Shown here: positions 45,561 through 57,949 of the stretch, piece after piece
Numbering within the stretch: position 1 is the first letter of the stretch
Layout of the letters: each line of letters opens with the position of its first letter
From: Orthonyx spaldingii
Taxonomy: Eukaryota > Chordata > Aves > Passeriformes > Orthonychidae
Length of the DNA stretch: 64,000 nt
Direction of reading: 5' to 3'
NCBI GenBank assembly: GCA_013397795.1
Contig: VZTJ01001766.1
Span: 210,577 to 274,576, forward strand
Made by a program: the position numbers and the translations under genes
The notes under the pieces: model-generated
The model's database searches: none
What the model saw: the letters and a program-made list of their open reading frames with translations, nothing else
What the model was told of the DNA's origin: nothing

Positions 45561-47512
45561 TAGTGCTGAGTCCATGGGAGTCTGACCATTTAATTTGGTT
45601 GATCAGAGTGTCCAGATCCCTCTGCCACCTAAATCTACCTCCTTTGAACTCCAGCTACTCCAAATTTAGTGTCCTGTCAGTGGAGCGCTACGTGGAGAGC
45701 GAGATAAAAGCGTTTTCCTCCCAAAACGACACCAGGCACTCAGAATACTTGACAGTGCCAAGGTCTTGGTGAAGAACACTTTTTTCTGCTCTTTTGTGTT
45801 AACCAGGGGGCTGGCCCGAGGTTAGCTCTCCTTCAAAGCATGGACAGTCACAGAAAAATTTGAATTAGTACCCTGGCTGCCTTTTTGAGGACTGAAATGG
45901 TCTTTTCTTGAAAATTAGGGGATGTCACTGGGGCACAGCACGTGCCCCTCAAGGAGCACAAGCTGAGAAAACACATTTGCTCTTTATCTTCCAATTCTCT
46001 TTAATTTCTGAGGTGTGAAACTTCGATCCTCTGGAGGTTAATAGGACAATATGTGGCACCCTGGCTGCTCCGTGGGGCCAGCCTGACTGTAGAGGATGGG
46101 GCTGTGAGGAATGCAAGCTGTCTGCATGCCACTCAGTCCCTGGGTGGATTCAGCACTAATTCCAGTTTGCCTCTCCCATCTCCTTGGGATAAATTCCTCC
46201 CCAGCTGAACTGCACTGCAGCCAGCAGCTCAGAGAGAAGGAAGACGACAGCCTGAGCAGCTTGGTCCCAGCTGGGCAGGTATCACTCCACGCTTGGCCTC
46301 GTCCTGGAAAATCAGGGTAATTTAACTTTGTCTCCACAGCGTGGGGTGTCAACCCACTTTTCACACAACAGGCAGAAATCCCAGTGTGTTGAGTGTCGTC
46401 AAAAAGAAATTGTCTTGCAGGAGCAGCCCAGAGCCATGAGGTGCCCCATCCCTCTGCTTGCAGCAGGTCCACCCCAGAGCAGCTCGGGGAACAGCAGGAG
46501 AGCCATTTGCATGGGCAGCAAGTCAGATTTAAATAGCTATATCCAGCCACATCTTGTCCAGGCACCTACGTACAGCACCCCTGCTGTGAGAGAAGGGTGT
46601 TCACCTTTTGTATAATCTTCACCCACGCCAGAGGAAAAGCACCTTTTTGGCTGTACAGGTGCCACAAATATCTTTGCAAAGCCCTGTGGTTCTTTGCAGT
46701 TCAGTGTACGCTTTAAACTCATTAGAACTTGGGATTTTTTTCTGCTTCAAAACCATGAGGGGCCAATGGATGAAACCCATGGCCTTTGCTTGCACACTGC
46801 CTAAGGTTCTGCCATCCTTGGGTCTGGATCTTCCTGCCTCTGCAGGCTGGTGCTGTCATGGAGCAACATGGAGGTGAGGTGTGGATTTTAAGTGGATTTA
46901 AGCACTTAAACACCTATAAGCAACAGGGGTGTACAGATTTGCAGGCAGTCACCCAGGAAGTCCACAGAAATTCAAGGAAGGGAGTCCATTTATCTAAAGA
47001 TGTGTGACAGCTCTCGAGCAAACTTTTCCTAGCCAATGGCAAGACTGGCAAATTTTGTGGAGCTGACTGCTGCAGGGATCAATGTTGGATGCCCTGGCCA
47101 TCTTATGTCCTTGTCTTATAGCTCCTTCTCCAGGGAGGCCCTGTCTTCTGAGGTGTAGCATGGGGCTTTGAGAATAACAAGAGAAAGGTCTTTCTTGTAT
47201 TAGGCATCTGTGGTTGCTAGAAATCAAAATAAAATTGGCCCTGAACATTTCAGAAATTCAAAAGTTTTGCTTTGCAACTCTCAAAGGCCCACAAATTTAG
47301 TTTAATCTGGAAATTCTTATTACATAATGGTGTGGGTGACATCTCTCAGCTAGCTGCAGCATGTCTACGTGACCCTTCTCAGCTAGCCAGCTCTCCACAT
47401 GGACTGAAGTATTATACCAGGGCTTTGTGTTTTAGTTCTATTCCTCAGCAGCAGTATAAGGGTAAAGTGGAAAGTTTTGTGGTTGCATTTCTGGGTATGC
47501 TGGTAGACACCC

Positions 47513-47556
47513 CCTTTGTGACCCTCTGCAAGTCACTTTATCCATCTGCACAAGTT
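47513..47556 (+). mobile_element. MIR/CORE-SINE-like ancient relic
   Basis: CCTTTGTGACCCTCTGCAAG followed by TCACTTTATCCATCTGCAC parallels the MIR core phrase TGTGACCTTGGGCAAGTCAC with its following CTCTGTGCC-type segment. Only about 45 bases are recognisable. It lies in the opposite orientation to the relic near 34.9 kb. Strong divergence makes this a tentative call. Confidence 0.45.
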
Positions 47557-48016
47557 CTTTCTAATAAAGCAAGGGAAAAAAGCCCTTTCCTGCACCAGGA
47601 ACAGCTTGTGAAGATGCTGTCAGGCTGTGAGAGGTTTGGAATGGTCCAAGTGTCCAGGTCCACTTGCTCTGACTGAGGTGGAGCTGCAAAGGTTGAGGCA
47701 GCCGTGAAACAGTTCTGGTCCTGGCTGGGAGCAAAACTGAGACAGAAAACCTGAATATTGTGACAATTTCAGTATTGATCCTCCTGTTTTTCTCCCTGAA
47801 GTGCAACAGCAGAATTGTGGTTAAAAGCGCCGTATCCGGAGAGCTTTCGCGGCAGCGAGTGAGCAGCGATCTCCAGAGATAAGAGGCAAGGCAAACACTC
47901 TGCTCTGTGAACTGCCTCTGCAGACAACTACCCTCTGCCTCATAAGCTATTAATTACCAGATGTTGGAATTTATTTATTTTTCCTGAAAAGAATTCTGAC
48001 AGCATAGATTATCTGT

Positions 48017-48040
48017 AGAAAAAAAGAAAGAAAAAAAAAA
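48017..48040. repeat. A-rich tract
   Basis: AGAAAAAAAGAAAG followed by ten A residues. It is simple low-complexity sequence. Confidence 0.88.
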
Positions 48041-48460
48041 CCCAAAAATGTCTGCTCGTTTGAAAACTCCTCTTCTCCCTCCAGTTTTTTAAATGCTGCT
48101 GGGTTGCTGAGCTGTGAAATATGATGTCTTTTTAAGAGTTCCAAGATTTTTGCCCAGAAGGAGGAAAACACTGTTCAGGTTTGTCTCTTGAGGATTTAAT
48201 GATCACATTGTAAATTTCTCTGGAGAAATGAAATAGCAGTCAGTGGGTAATATCCCATCTAATGCTGTTTTCCCCTCTTTTCTTCCTCAAAGGCCCAGCC
48301 TCTCTCTTCAGACCTCTGGGATTTTCTGCATAATGGGAGGATGCAGAGACACAGGGTGATGTGCCCTTCACAAACCAATTCGACACACTCAAATATTATT
48401 CCTGCTCCAGCTTAAATCTTCCTGCTTGATGTAAACCCCTCTGTGCCCTAAAAACAACTT

Positions 48461-48516
48461 TGTTCAGTGTCCTCAAAAGCCAGAGCAATGTTCAGTGTCC
48501 TCAAAAGCCAGAGCAA
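48461..48516. repeat. Perfect 28-bp tandem duplication
   Basis: The unit beginning TGTTCAGTGTCCTCAAAAGC and ending CAGAGCAA occupies 48461-48488 and is repeated base for base at 48489-48516. Perfect identity over both copies implies a recent event, or an assembly artefact at a read overlap. Confidence 0.97.
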
Positions 48517-48779
48517 CTGAAATAAGGGAATTTTTCTATATAGCTGGTGTGGGATCATCCAAATATCTGTGTTCCTACATCCCAGCACATTTCAGAGGGA
48601 TTCATCTTTTACTGGAAGGACTCAGACACCAAAGCATAATGATTTCCATTTTCTCCATCCTCTCTGCAAGGCATGTGAAACCAACCTGACTCTTTGCTCA
48701 GAAATGCCTACATGGAAACCTGCAAAGGGATGAGACAAAGGGACAAAAACTTGTTATTTTTTAAAACATCGGCCACCAG

Positions 48780-48890
48780 TCATAGAATCAGAGACTCATA
48801 GAATATCCTGAGCTGGAAGGAACTCACAAGGATCATTGAGTCCAGCTCCTGGCCCTGCACAGGACAATCCTAAGAATCCCATCATCTGAG
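48780..48890 (-). mobile_element. CR1 LINE, short 3' fragment
   Basis: The plus strand reads CATAGAATATCCTGAGCTGG and GGATCATTGAGTCCAGCTCC, then TGGCCCTGCACAGGACAATC with AAGAATCCCATCATCTGA. This is the reverse complement of a CR1 3' end whose tail differs from the GGTTTGGGTTGGAAGG type. The same variant recurs at 62021, so the two belong to one subfamily. Confidence 0.94.
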
Positions 48891-51800
48891 TTCTGCTGCT
48901 CCAGCTTCATTCCTGGACACAGGCAGAGCAACAATAATCCTTTTTGGATGCTGTGGTTTTTTCCCAGAGTCACATGTAGAACAAAGGGAAAGTCCATCTT
49001 TCGAGTGGAAACACTCATCAGGCTATGGCCAAAATCACTGTATTAGTGGTGTCCTCCACACTTCCTCCACCTAAACCCTTCTTGCCCTCTTTGGGGTAAG
49101 AGCTCCTGGTTCTGGTGTTGGCTTTTCTGGGAGCCATGGCCTGTGCCTTCACCCACCCTGCACCCAACTTTCATCATAAATACTGCAAGATAAGGAGGAA
49201 GGATTTATTATTTGCAAGAGCATTGGTACCCTTGGGCTGAGGTTTCTCCCAGCCTCAGGATTTATGCATTTTACTATTTCCTAACCACCAGCAGCGTGTG
49301 ACTCTCAGGCCTTTGTTTCCCAGGCACCTTCAATGAAGAAAAGCACAAGACTCCCTTGTTATCTGGTTCCTGCCTTGCAGCAAAAATCAGATTATGGGGA
49401 GGCTGAGCTGTGCCCTGCTTCACCCAACAGTGTCTTTAAGTCGCATCTGACCCTGTTTGCTCATCTTTTTCCTGGACAGGGTTTATTTCCACGTGTGAAC
49501 AGGCTGACCTGGCCACTCACAGCAGCTGCATTAGAGACCACCATGGAGAAAGTGAAAATGGCAGGAATGTTTGAAACCCTGCCCGGAGATGGATGGAATC
49601 CCCTCTAACTCAGATGACCAGCTGGTGTGTGGTTTGGGGGAGGAAAACAGCTGGATCTAAAGAAGAGGGCACCCCTGCCCTCTCCTCACACCCACACGGT
49701 GCTGCAGGTCAGTTTGCAAGGCAGCTGCTGAGTGGGTTTGGTATCTTTGGGCAGATCTCTTTTTGTTCTCCAGGTTTCCTGCTGCCCTGATAGTCACAAA
49801 TGCCACGAATTGTGGGCAGGGGCAGGAGAGGTGGTGGGTCCCTAAACAGCCTTCTCACTGCCTGCTGGGGCTTAGGGCAGGTATTCCCTCCTTCAGCCCT
49901 CGGGGATTTGGTTTCCTTCTCCTTCCTGTGGGTCAATGTGCCTGATCATGAAATAAATATTGTATAATATTCCTTTGGAAAACACAGGGCATCAGTGCTG
50001 GGTCCCACTCTTATTCCACTGAATAACCCATTTCTGCACATGGCACATGGACCTCAAAGGACCTGTTGAATCTCATGTGGGACACCGAGCCTTGGATGTT
50101 GCCTCCTGACCACTGGCTCTGACCACAACTTAACACAGAAAAACAAAAGACACTTTACAGTGCACCTGGAGATGGGCCTAAGGCACAAATTCAAATATGA
50201 ATGAAGACAGAAGGTGTTTGGCTCCAGGGTTTCGGTTCCAGTCCTTAAATACAGCAATATGATTTACAGCGTGCCTGGCTGTAAGAAGAGGAGCTTGTAA
50301 GAAGAAATGGAAATCCTCCACCAGGAGTTATGGGTTTCACATGGAAATCTGTGGAGAATAGTCCTACAGCCTCTGCTTGGAAGATGTTGGGCCAAATCAT
50401 CAGCACGGAGCCTTGTCATTTAAATCACTGCTGCAACACACTCTCACTTGACATTGGCACACAGCATCTCCATACACCTACATAACTGTTTTATAAAAAT
50501 GCTTGGCCTGGCAGGATACAATCCCAAAGGATAAATTAATAATAAGCCACATATACAGACACGCAATACTCAGGATTGCATAACAGTTCCAGAGATGAAC
50601 AATTCATATCAAGTTGGGAAAAACTACTCTGTTTCAGGTCCTCTCTTAATGGGCACATTTCTGCTTTGTGCGCTAATATTTGCTGGATTTAGTGTGGCAT
50701 GGATCGGATGTGACTCAGGGTAAAACAGGCAAATCCTGCCCAAACTAGAAGCATCCCTTTTAGTGTGTTGAAAAGGCACCAAATTAGCTATTTCCTCAAC
50801 ATTTGCATAAGGTTTTTGCATGAAACATGCTTCAGGGTGTATTCCCTTTCTCAATCTTCTAATTTATTAATCTTCATGGCATGGGTGTAATTATTTTCAT
50901 GATTCTGCCATGGTATCTACAGGCAAGAAGCATCACCACAACAAAACAATTGTATCACCTTCTTCTCTTGCTTCCTCTGTAGCCTCCCAAAGCCAGTACT
51001 CTCCTTCTTTTGGCAAAGCCTGATTTCCTCCTTTCTTTTCAACGCACCTGAAAGGAAGGGGATTAAGATGGAGACAGTTGTGCTGGCTGCAGGTCTGGCT
51101 GTGTGCTGAGGAGAGACGGGACGGCTGCAAAGTTCCCACAAACTGGAGACTCCTTCCAGCCAGGGCTTCTACTTGGCACCCTCCAAACTCAAGGGTGAAA
51201 AGGCAGCAAAAGCAGTTTCAGTCTCCTGTGTCAGGGCAAGGAAGGGGATTGTAGGAGGCCTGGAGAGACACATGGCTCTACCCAAGGGATTCAGAGTCAG
51301 TGAGGGGCTTTCTGCAAAGGGGTTTTTAGGTATTGCCAGTAGAAAAAGCCCCACAACTCCATGGCTTCACACTGTGCACATTTTCCTAAATGCACCCTGT
51401 AGCCTTCTTTCTTCAGGTGTCCCTGGTTGAGGTCCTGGGAGCTGAAATGACTTCCTCAGGAACCACCTGAGGAGCAGGGACATGGGATGAAGCCCTCTCA
51501 TTCTTTGCACCCCACTGGCTACTTGGATGGGTCCTCCTCCTTCTGCTGGACTGGCCTTTCAGCCTCGACACCACAATGCTGGAAGCGCCTCCAAATGGTC
51601 TCTATCAACCAACTTCAGCCCTGTTCTTAATCGATTTTATGACATTTTCTGTCCCAGGGCAGAGCCGTGGGTTTGACTCAAGATGGGTGCCAGGTTCCCT
51701 GTGTCTCTCCAGCACTTGGGGATGAGTCTTGTTTGAACATTTCAACCTACTCAGTGCCTGATAGGAGAAGCCAGCCCATGCCTGCTGGCAAGCAGATTGT

Positions 51801-52829
51801 TTCAGAGCCCTGCTTTGTGAATGTCTCCTGCCTGGACCTGCTGGCCAAGGAAAAACAGGAGCCCAAGCTCACTCGGGCTTCTTGTGCTTGGTCCCAAATA
51901 GACATCAGACCAAGAAACAAATGCACAGTGCTGTCTGTGCCTGGAGCACCCCAAAATCACACACTTTGAGTAACCAGAGCTCTCTTTACCACTGAGAAAA
52001 AAAATAAATTCACATATTGGCTAAAAGCCGAGTCGCAGTGTTGGCAGCCGGTTGCTGCTGATGCCAAACGAGCCAGTTTCCTGGCTGGCAATAACCGGCT
52101 GCATTCCCATCCAGAAAACCAAACTTGCACCCGAGAATCAGAGCAGGCGTGCAGGCAGCAAAGCAGGGGACTGTGATCCCACTGTACAACACGGCAAACC
52201 CAAGTTATTCTAATGGATTTCTTCCAAGCTCCTGCCAATAAAACTAAAATCATAATCTGGCCTCTAGCCGTTGCTTGGTTCCAGGGCCATGGAAATTTTT
52301 TCTGCTTGCTGCTGGGTGAGCTCTCCTCACTGTGCCTGTCATCGGGAATTTTTTTGCCCCTCACAGCAGTACTCAGGAGAAGACTGTAGACACAAAAGAG
52401 AAAAAGAATCAGAGCCGTTACAAAAAAAAAAAAAGTAGGCTCTCCCTCTCCTCTGTGATTTTTATCGCGGGCAGACAGCAAACCCACACAGCTGGGTGCT
52501 GGTGTCTGCCCAGCCTGGGAAGAGGAGGGAAGGGCTGCTCTGGGCGAGGTGCCTACCTGTGCTGGCTGTGGAGGGGAGCGTGGCAGCCAGGGTGGGAGAG
52601 CGCGGGCTGAGCAGGGCCTGGCGAGCGGCAGCCCCCGGAGAGCTCCCGCGGTGGCTCTAACACAGCTCTCAGCCAACCCTGCACAGTCCTGTGCCAGCTG
52701 GATGAAAACATCCTCAGGACCCAGGGGATGGAGCTGTGGCGTCGAGGCTGCTCGGTGGGATGGACAGTGGGAGGTGAGTGATCCCTGCCCAGTGTGCAAA
52801 ACTCTACTGACCCTGTTGACATTTCTCTT
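48891..52829. other. Unique non-coding sequence, no gene recognised
   Basis: No supported gene. A 13-base A run lies near 52422-52434. A CpG-containing GC-rich patch occurs at about 52535-52660. The long minus frame over this end (51957-52973) is explained under rejected items. Sequence at 50440-50920 is AT-rich without a recognisable repeat. Confidence 0.6.
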
Positions 52830-53076
52830 CAGGAAGAGAGGTAATTGCCTCAAGCTGCACCAGGGGAGGTTCAAGCTGAACATCAGGAAGAATTTCTTCA
52901 CTGAAAGGGTTGTCAAGCATTGGAATGGTCTGCCCAGGGATGTTGGGGACTCCTCATCCTTGGAAGTGTTCAAGAAACAAATGGATGTGGCACTTGGTGC
53001 TGTGGTTTAGTTTGGTCAAACGTTGGACTCAGTGATCTCAGAGGTCTTTCCCAACCTTAATGATTCAATGATTCTG
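52830..53076 (+). mobile_element. CR1 LINE, 5'-truncated, about 250 bp
   Basis: The copy runs from CAGGAAGAGAGGTAATTGCC (classically CAGGACGAGAGGAAATGGCC) through GAATTTCTTCACTGAAAGGG, GGAATGGTCTGCCCAGGGAT and CCTTGGAAGTGTTCAAGAAA to GGTCTTTCCCAACCTTAATG and ATTCAATGATTCTG. It belongs with the 13408 copy, sharing the AACCTTAAT-type 3' end. Its antisense strand stays open and seeds the long false frame 51957-52973. Confidence 0.96.
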
Positions 53077-55669
53077 CAGTGCTTGGGTGCACTGGGTGCC
53101 TGTTCCCAGCATCTTCATCCCTTGAGCTGTTCTTCCTATCACCTCTCACCCAGTGATGTGCCATCACAGTGCCAAGGCTGGAGTTTTAGTGCAGGTAAAA
53201 CCTGCCCTGAGAGTTTTCCACCAGCATTCAGTCCTGGCCATGCTCAAATCACACCAAGGCTGGCTGTCACTGATGCTGAGGGATCCGAGCCCCTCTTCCT
53301 GCCTCTCTGAGCTGGAGGGGTCAGGCTCAGACCCAGTGCAGACTCCAGGAATAAAGCTGGCTGTGCTTCACCTTGTGCCAGGCTGTTCCCTCTCCTCCTG
53401 GGACCTGACAACCCTGTTAGTGGCAGATGTCCTGATTGTCATTGGTACCATTGGGCACCATTTGGGCAAGTGGCTCCAGGGCCACCTGCTCCAGAGGTTG
53501 CTCCTGGTTATTTTGCTGGCACACTGTGTACTGGGACAGGTCAGGTAGCTGTAGGGTTGACCCCAAAGCCTAAGTGCAGTGGCTTGCACCTGAGTTGGGA
53601 TTCTTGACAGGGAAATGAGTTTTCATGACATTAGCCAACAAACTTGGAGCAAACTGCATCACCTCGTGCTAGACATCTTCCACTTCAAGCTGAAGGAAAC
53701 CTCTGAGGACAAATGCAGAGGAGGACACAGAGGGATGGTCAGCTTTGCAAGGTGTTGCTCTAGAGAGGGATGAGAAATAATCCCAGGTGTAAATGACCTC
53801 TCTCAGTGCCTCCCGTGCTTGCTGTCCCTGTGCAACACTGCTGAGACAGGAACCAAGGGTCCTTCTGCAGCAGCAGCTCAACAGAATTTGCAGAGCAGGG
53901 GAGCAGTTGCGAAAGAGTTTGAGAAGAATAAAAACCCAGTTGGAAATTTCACTACCAATATTTATGACGCAGAGCCAAAGGCTCTCATCAGGATTTGGTA
54001 AGACAAAGTCCTGTAGTCTCCCTCGTGAGAGCGCCGGGGACCTCAGCTGGTTTCTCTCCCAAGGCGTGACGCCAGGCGTCTTGCACCATTCCCAATCTCC
54101 ACGTGTCTTTGCGCATGTTTGCAGACTTTTGAGAGTTGCAAAATTTCCCCTTCCACCATCATCCCAAGGAGGGTGGACACTAGCACTGTTCCCAGCCCCA
54201 GGGTCAAATTGCTCAGCCTTTGAAGATATTTCCTTGGAGTCCTTGAGCCTGAGTTTCTTGGCCTCTTTGAAGTTTCCCCTTGATGTTAGTGCATCTTTGG
54301 GTGACTCAGTTCCCTCCCTCTCTGAGTGAGATCAGATCTTATTTGCCAGCTTTGTCTTATAACCCCCTGTTCAGATATGTGGTCTCGGGCCACTGAGTCC
54401 AAGGACTCTGAATTCGTGGGGGACTCTGCATGTACCAGCATCATCTCGTTGCTTCTTGTTGGTGGCACATTTCCTGGGTATGGGGGTCTTGGAGCCATCC
54501 CTGCTTTCTGGAGATGAAATTCTACAGCCCAGCTTCACAGATCCCACGATTCTCACCAACCATGAAAACCCTCATTTGCTCCCAATTTTGCTGTGTGGGA
54601 CTGAAATGAGAATGAGAGAGTGAGAACTCTTTATGGTTCTCCTAGAGTCATAAAGAACATCCCTCTGACCTTTTTATTCCTCCTTCAGGAATGGCTCCTT
54701 TGCTCACATCTTTCCTGGAGAACTTTTCCAGCTGCAGTTGTCTCCTGAGGGTTGTTGTGGTCACCTGCAACAGCAGAAATCAGCCTTGAGCTCTTCATAC
54801 TGCCCAAGGCTGGCATGAACTACACGTTGGGTTTTGATGTCCATCCTGCAGTCACAGTGAACACGCAGAGCTCACTGCCACACAGAGCCAGGTTAAGGGG
54901 AGCTGCCCTTATCTGACATCCATAGATTTAGGCCTTTAATCTGGGAAGGAATTTGCTGTAGGTCACAGGAAGCCAGTGGATAGTTCCACAATCCTCGTTG
55001 TGTCCCAGTCCTGCAGCGTCGGCCTCTTGGGCATGTTTTTCACCAATGCAGATATTCGTGCACTTCTGAACGAGGAAACCAGTCCCTCAACTCAGTCTCC
55101 TTACACACACTGAGCCCTGAATCCTGGAACCCTTTGGAAAAAGCAAGGATTTAAATGCTAAAAGCCAGAGGGCAGAAAGCAGAACCCATCCCTAGCTGTG
55201 CTGGCACTGCTGGAATCAAGTGCCATGGAGTGAGAAGGATGAGATGGGGAAACCCAAGATAAACAGGCTTATGTTAGTGCTGGTATCCCAAGGCAGCAGT
55301 GACTCGGCTCCTACATGAGAGTAACCCCCCCTGAGCTGGGGAGCTGGACTGCTTGTGGAGCTACAACAAAGAAGTCAAACGTGTTTCCTCTTGGAACAGG
55401 ATGAAGCGAACTGTCCGCAACCCCATCCAGTGGCCAGGTTGTCGTCCCCCCTCTCCCTGCCTCCCTCCAGAGCATCAGCTCTGCTTCTCATCCACATCCA
55501 CCCTCCCCTTTGAAAGCCAAGCTTCCTGCTCTGGGCTGTTTCTGACCGCTGGAGCCAGGCTGCCAAGCACCCAAGGATGAGCTGGCCAAGGGGGCTGCTG
55601 GGGCAGGGCAGGGACCTGCAGAGCCCCGGGGCGCTGGGGGCACTTTTCTCATTGAAACAAGGCAAGATC
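53077..55669. other. Unique non-coding sequence, no gene recognised
   Basis: No repeats beyond short fluctuations and no domain-bearing frame on either strand. The 178-codon frame at 53793-54329 and the hydrophobic C-terminal run in the frame at 53153-53548 are not recognisable proteins. Nothing regulatory stands out. Confidence 0.6.
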
Positions 55670-55735
55670 ACAGAATCATGGAATGGTTTGGGTTGGAAGG
55701 GACCTTAAAGATCATCTACTTCCAACCCCCAAGAT
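55670..55735 (-). mobile_element. CR1 LINE, very short 3' fragment
   Basis: ATCACAGAATCATGGAATGG, TTTGGGTTGGAAGGGACCTT and AAAGATCATCTACTTCCAAC on the plus strand are the reverse complement of the terminal ~65 bp of CR1. Sequence beyond about 55735 no longer matches clearly. Confidence 0.93.
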
Positions 55736-55894
55736 GCTTCACTGGTCAGCTGTGTCCAAGCGGACAATGCTTCACCCACCCCCATCCCAAGGCAAACAAG
55801 GAATTTCCATTTTTTTGCCCTCATTTTCAGACATTCTGGTGTTTCTGCATGTGCATTTATTCCCTGCTATTCACACGGATGTATAACCAGGCAG

Positions 55895-56160
55895 CAGCTG
55901 TAATGTAATACCAGAGTCCTGTATATAACTCTGAAAACACCACTGGAGCAGCCTTATTATCGTGAGACCAATCTGAGCAGGAAATATTATCATTACCAGG
56001 GGGCATTATTTTTTCCAATCACACTTCATATCAGTTGTCATCAAACCCTGTGTTTTATATAGTGTTACAATAGCCACAGTTGCCATGAATTGTCTCTGGA
56101 TGGACTGTAAGTATTAAAAACAAAATAAGAAGCATATGTTGGAATGTCTGAAACTAGCAG
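55895..56160. promoter_or_regulatory. Candidate conserved non-coding element
   Basis: This repeat-free AT-rich stretch has GCTGTAATGTAATACC, CAGCCTTATTATCGTGAGACC, GGAAATATTATCATTACC and CATTATTTTTTCCAATCACAC (CCAAT-like). It contains no long frame. Motif density suggests regulatory sequence, and conservation is not visible from this window. Confidence 0.16.
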
Positions 56161-56857
56161 ACAAAACTCAAGGCTTTGACAACGTTAGGGGTTTTTAGGA
56201 AGGAGCCAGATTTTAGCAATAACATTCCACTTTTGTGAGTCTACCCACCAGCATCTAACCTGCCCTATAACATCTCACTCGAGTTTACAGTTTCCTTCAC
56301 CTCCTGTTCCTCTCTAATGTAAACTCTCTGGCTTTTCTCGAATGTGTGGCTTGGAAGAGGAATAGCTCCAGCCTCCCAGGTGCCAACTGGAAATCTTCCT
56401 TTGTGGTGGACAAGCAAGAAAAAATGTACAATCTAAGGAAAGCTCATCCATAGCTCGTTTTTCTCCCCCACTCCTGTTCTAGCTGTAGCAAAATGTCAAA
56501 GGCATGATGCACACATTCCTTTGAAGCCATTCCATTGCCTGATGATCCATTTTGCTTACGAAAGGAATGTACACTCGGTGCTGTGATTTTTGTTGGAAGG
56601 CCTCAGCAGCAATGGAATAACTGCAAGGAACACTGCCAGGTTTCCCCCCCTTCCCTGCGCATTCCGAAACATCCATCCAGCGAGCAATAAATAGCAAAAA
56701 AATATTAATTACCCAAAGGAAGAATTCTCTCCTGAACAAATATTGGCTTTGTGACAAGAAGGAGCTTGTGAAATGTGTGTTTGCCTACCAAGCCCACTCA
56801 GTCTATTTCTGATTCCCAAAGAACATAATGACCTGTGTGCCAGATTTTATTTGGGCC

Positions 56858-56873
56858 TTTTTTTTTTTTTTTT
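56858..56873. repeat. Poly(T) tract, 16 bases
   Basis: An uninterrupted T run between GGGCC and GCATGG. It is low complexity only. Confidence 0.92.
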
Positions 56874-57149
56874 GCATGGCCAGCAAGAACTGTAACAAAC
56901 ATACAGGAAGGAAAATGCTCTATTGTTGCTTTTGGTCTTATGGTGGTATTTGTTCTGTGCTTTTAACTGTACTTCACTTCTGGATCTGCACAGAAAAAAA
57001 ACCCCTGTTATTCTTTTTTGACTTATTCACCAGTTGTCCCAGCTTTTGCTGAATTCATTTGCTGCTTAGAAGTGTTCAGTAAATGAGCTTGGGAGGAATC
57101 AGCTTTGAGCTATCATATACCACACACAAAAACAGAAGCACATGCAAAC

Positions 57150-57169
57150 TTATATATATATATATATAT
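57150..57169. repeat. (TA)n microsatellite
   Basis: About ten uninterrupted TA dinucleotides. The run explains the repetitive tyrosine/isoleucine stretch in the minus open frame there. Confidence 0.95.
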
Positions 57170-57923
57170 TTATATTTTTTCGCAGATACATGAGTAGGAG
57201 CTTGATCCTGGGCCACATGGGTTAATTTAAAAAGTATAACTACATAAAAGGCTCCAATCCACAATCCAAAGCAAAAATGGTGATCTCTATCCTGTGCAAA
57301 GTGCTGTGCTCGAGGGTCAGTCTTTGAAGGACTTGTTGCAAATGAAGGTGAATAACTGAAGTTTTGGATCCTGTGGCGAACACCACCCACCCTGGTCCCC
57401 GCCACCCAGCCTGCAGCAGCTCAGCTCTTGGAGCTCCTGCAAAGCAGGAGCTGTGGTGAGCATGGGAGTGGCTGAACTGGGCCAGAAGAAAGGTCCAACA
57501 CAGCCAAGCAGAGATGCCGTGGGAGGGATACAAGATGCTGCCCCCAGGGCCTCCCCCAGCCTCAGCCCCTCACAGCTCAGGGGCTGCCTGGCTGAATGTG
57601 GGGTTTCTGTGTTTAATAACTCTTTGCCACCAATTTCTCCAATCTCCCTTGAACGTGCAAAATGAGAAATTTCCTGCAGACTGGGAGGGAAAGGGGAGAA
57701 CTGGGAAAAGGGCATATTTCTGCTCCTACTTTGGTTTCTGTCTGCCAAACAGAGTGTAGGTCACCCTGCTGCAAAACTCCCATGGCATTTCCCCAGCAGG
57801 TCCCACAACCTTCACAGGTTACTTCCCTTTCTAACAGGCTCAAATCTTTTAGTCTAACAGGAGCAAAAAAACCATGTTGGCATTTGCTCCTTGCCTGACT
57901 TGTTTTGGGGCTATTCTTTTGGG

Positions 57924-57949
57924 AAAACAAACAAACAAATAAACAAACA
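57924..57949. repeat. (AAAC)n microsatellite
   Basis: AAAACAAACAAACAAATAAACAAACA is a short tetranucleotide array with one T interruption. Confidence 0.93.

Larger units (their letters stand above)
44221..48779. other. Unique non-coding sequence with one MIR-like relic
   Basis: No gene is recognised. The block contains candidate conserved sequence at about 44565-44715 and 45165-45560, an ancient-repeat-like ACTCCCACTGATTTCC at 45535-45550, a MIR-like relic at 47513-47556, an A-rich tract at 48017-48040 and a perfect 28-bp tandem duplication at 48461-48516. Open frames such as 46038-46565 (minus) carry no recognisable domain. Confidence 0.6.

Noticed and set aside
51957..52973. 338-codon minus-strand open frame, the longest gap-free frame in the window
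   Set aside because: Its first ~50 codons are the antisense translation of the CR1 copy at 52830-53076, a known source of false frames. The remainder is low in recognisable motifs, runs through a poly(A) stretch and a GC-rich patch, and resembles no protein I know.
53153..53548. Frame ending in a hydrophobic segment resembling a membrane helix
   Set aside because: It is a single leucine/valine-rich run from TTG/CTG-rich DNA with no other support, and no family is recognised.
57150..57169. (TA)n run as a TATA promoter
   Set aside because: It is a plain dinucleotide microsatellite without an initiator, CpG context or downstream frame.
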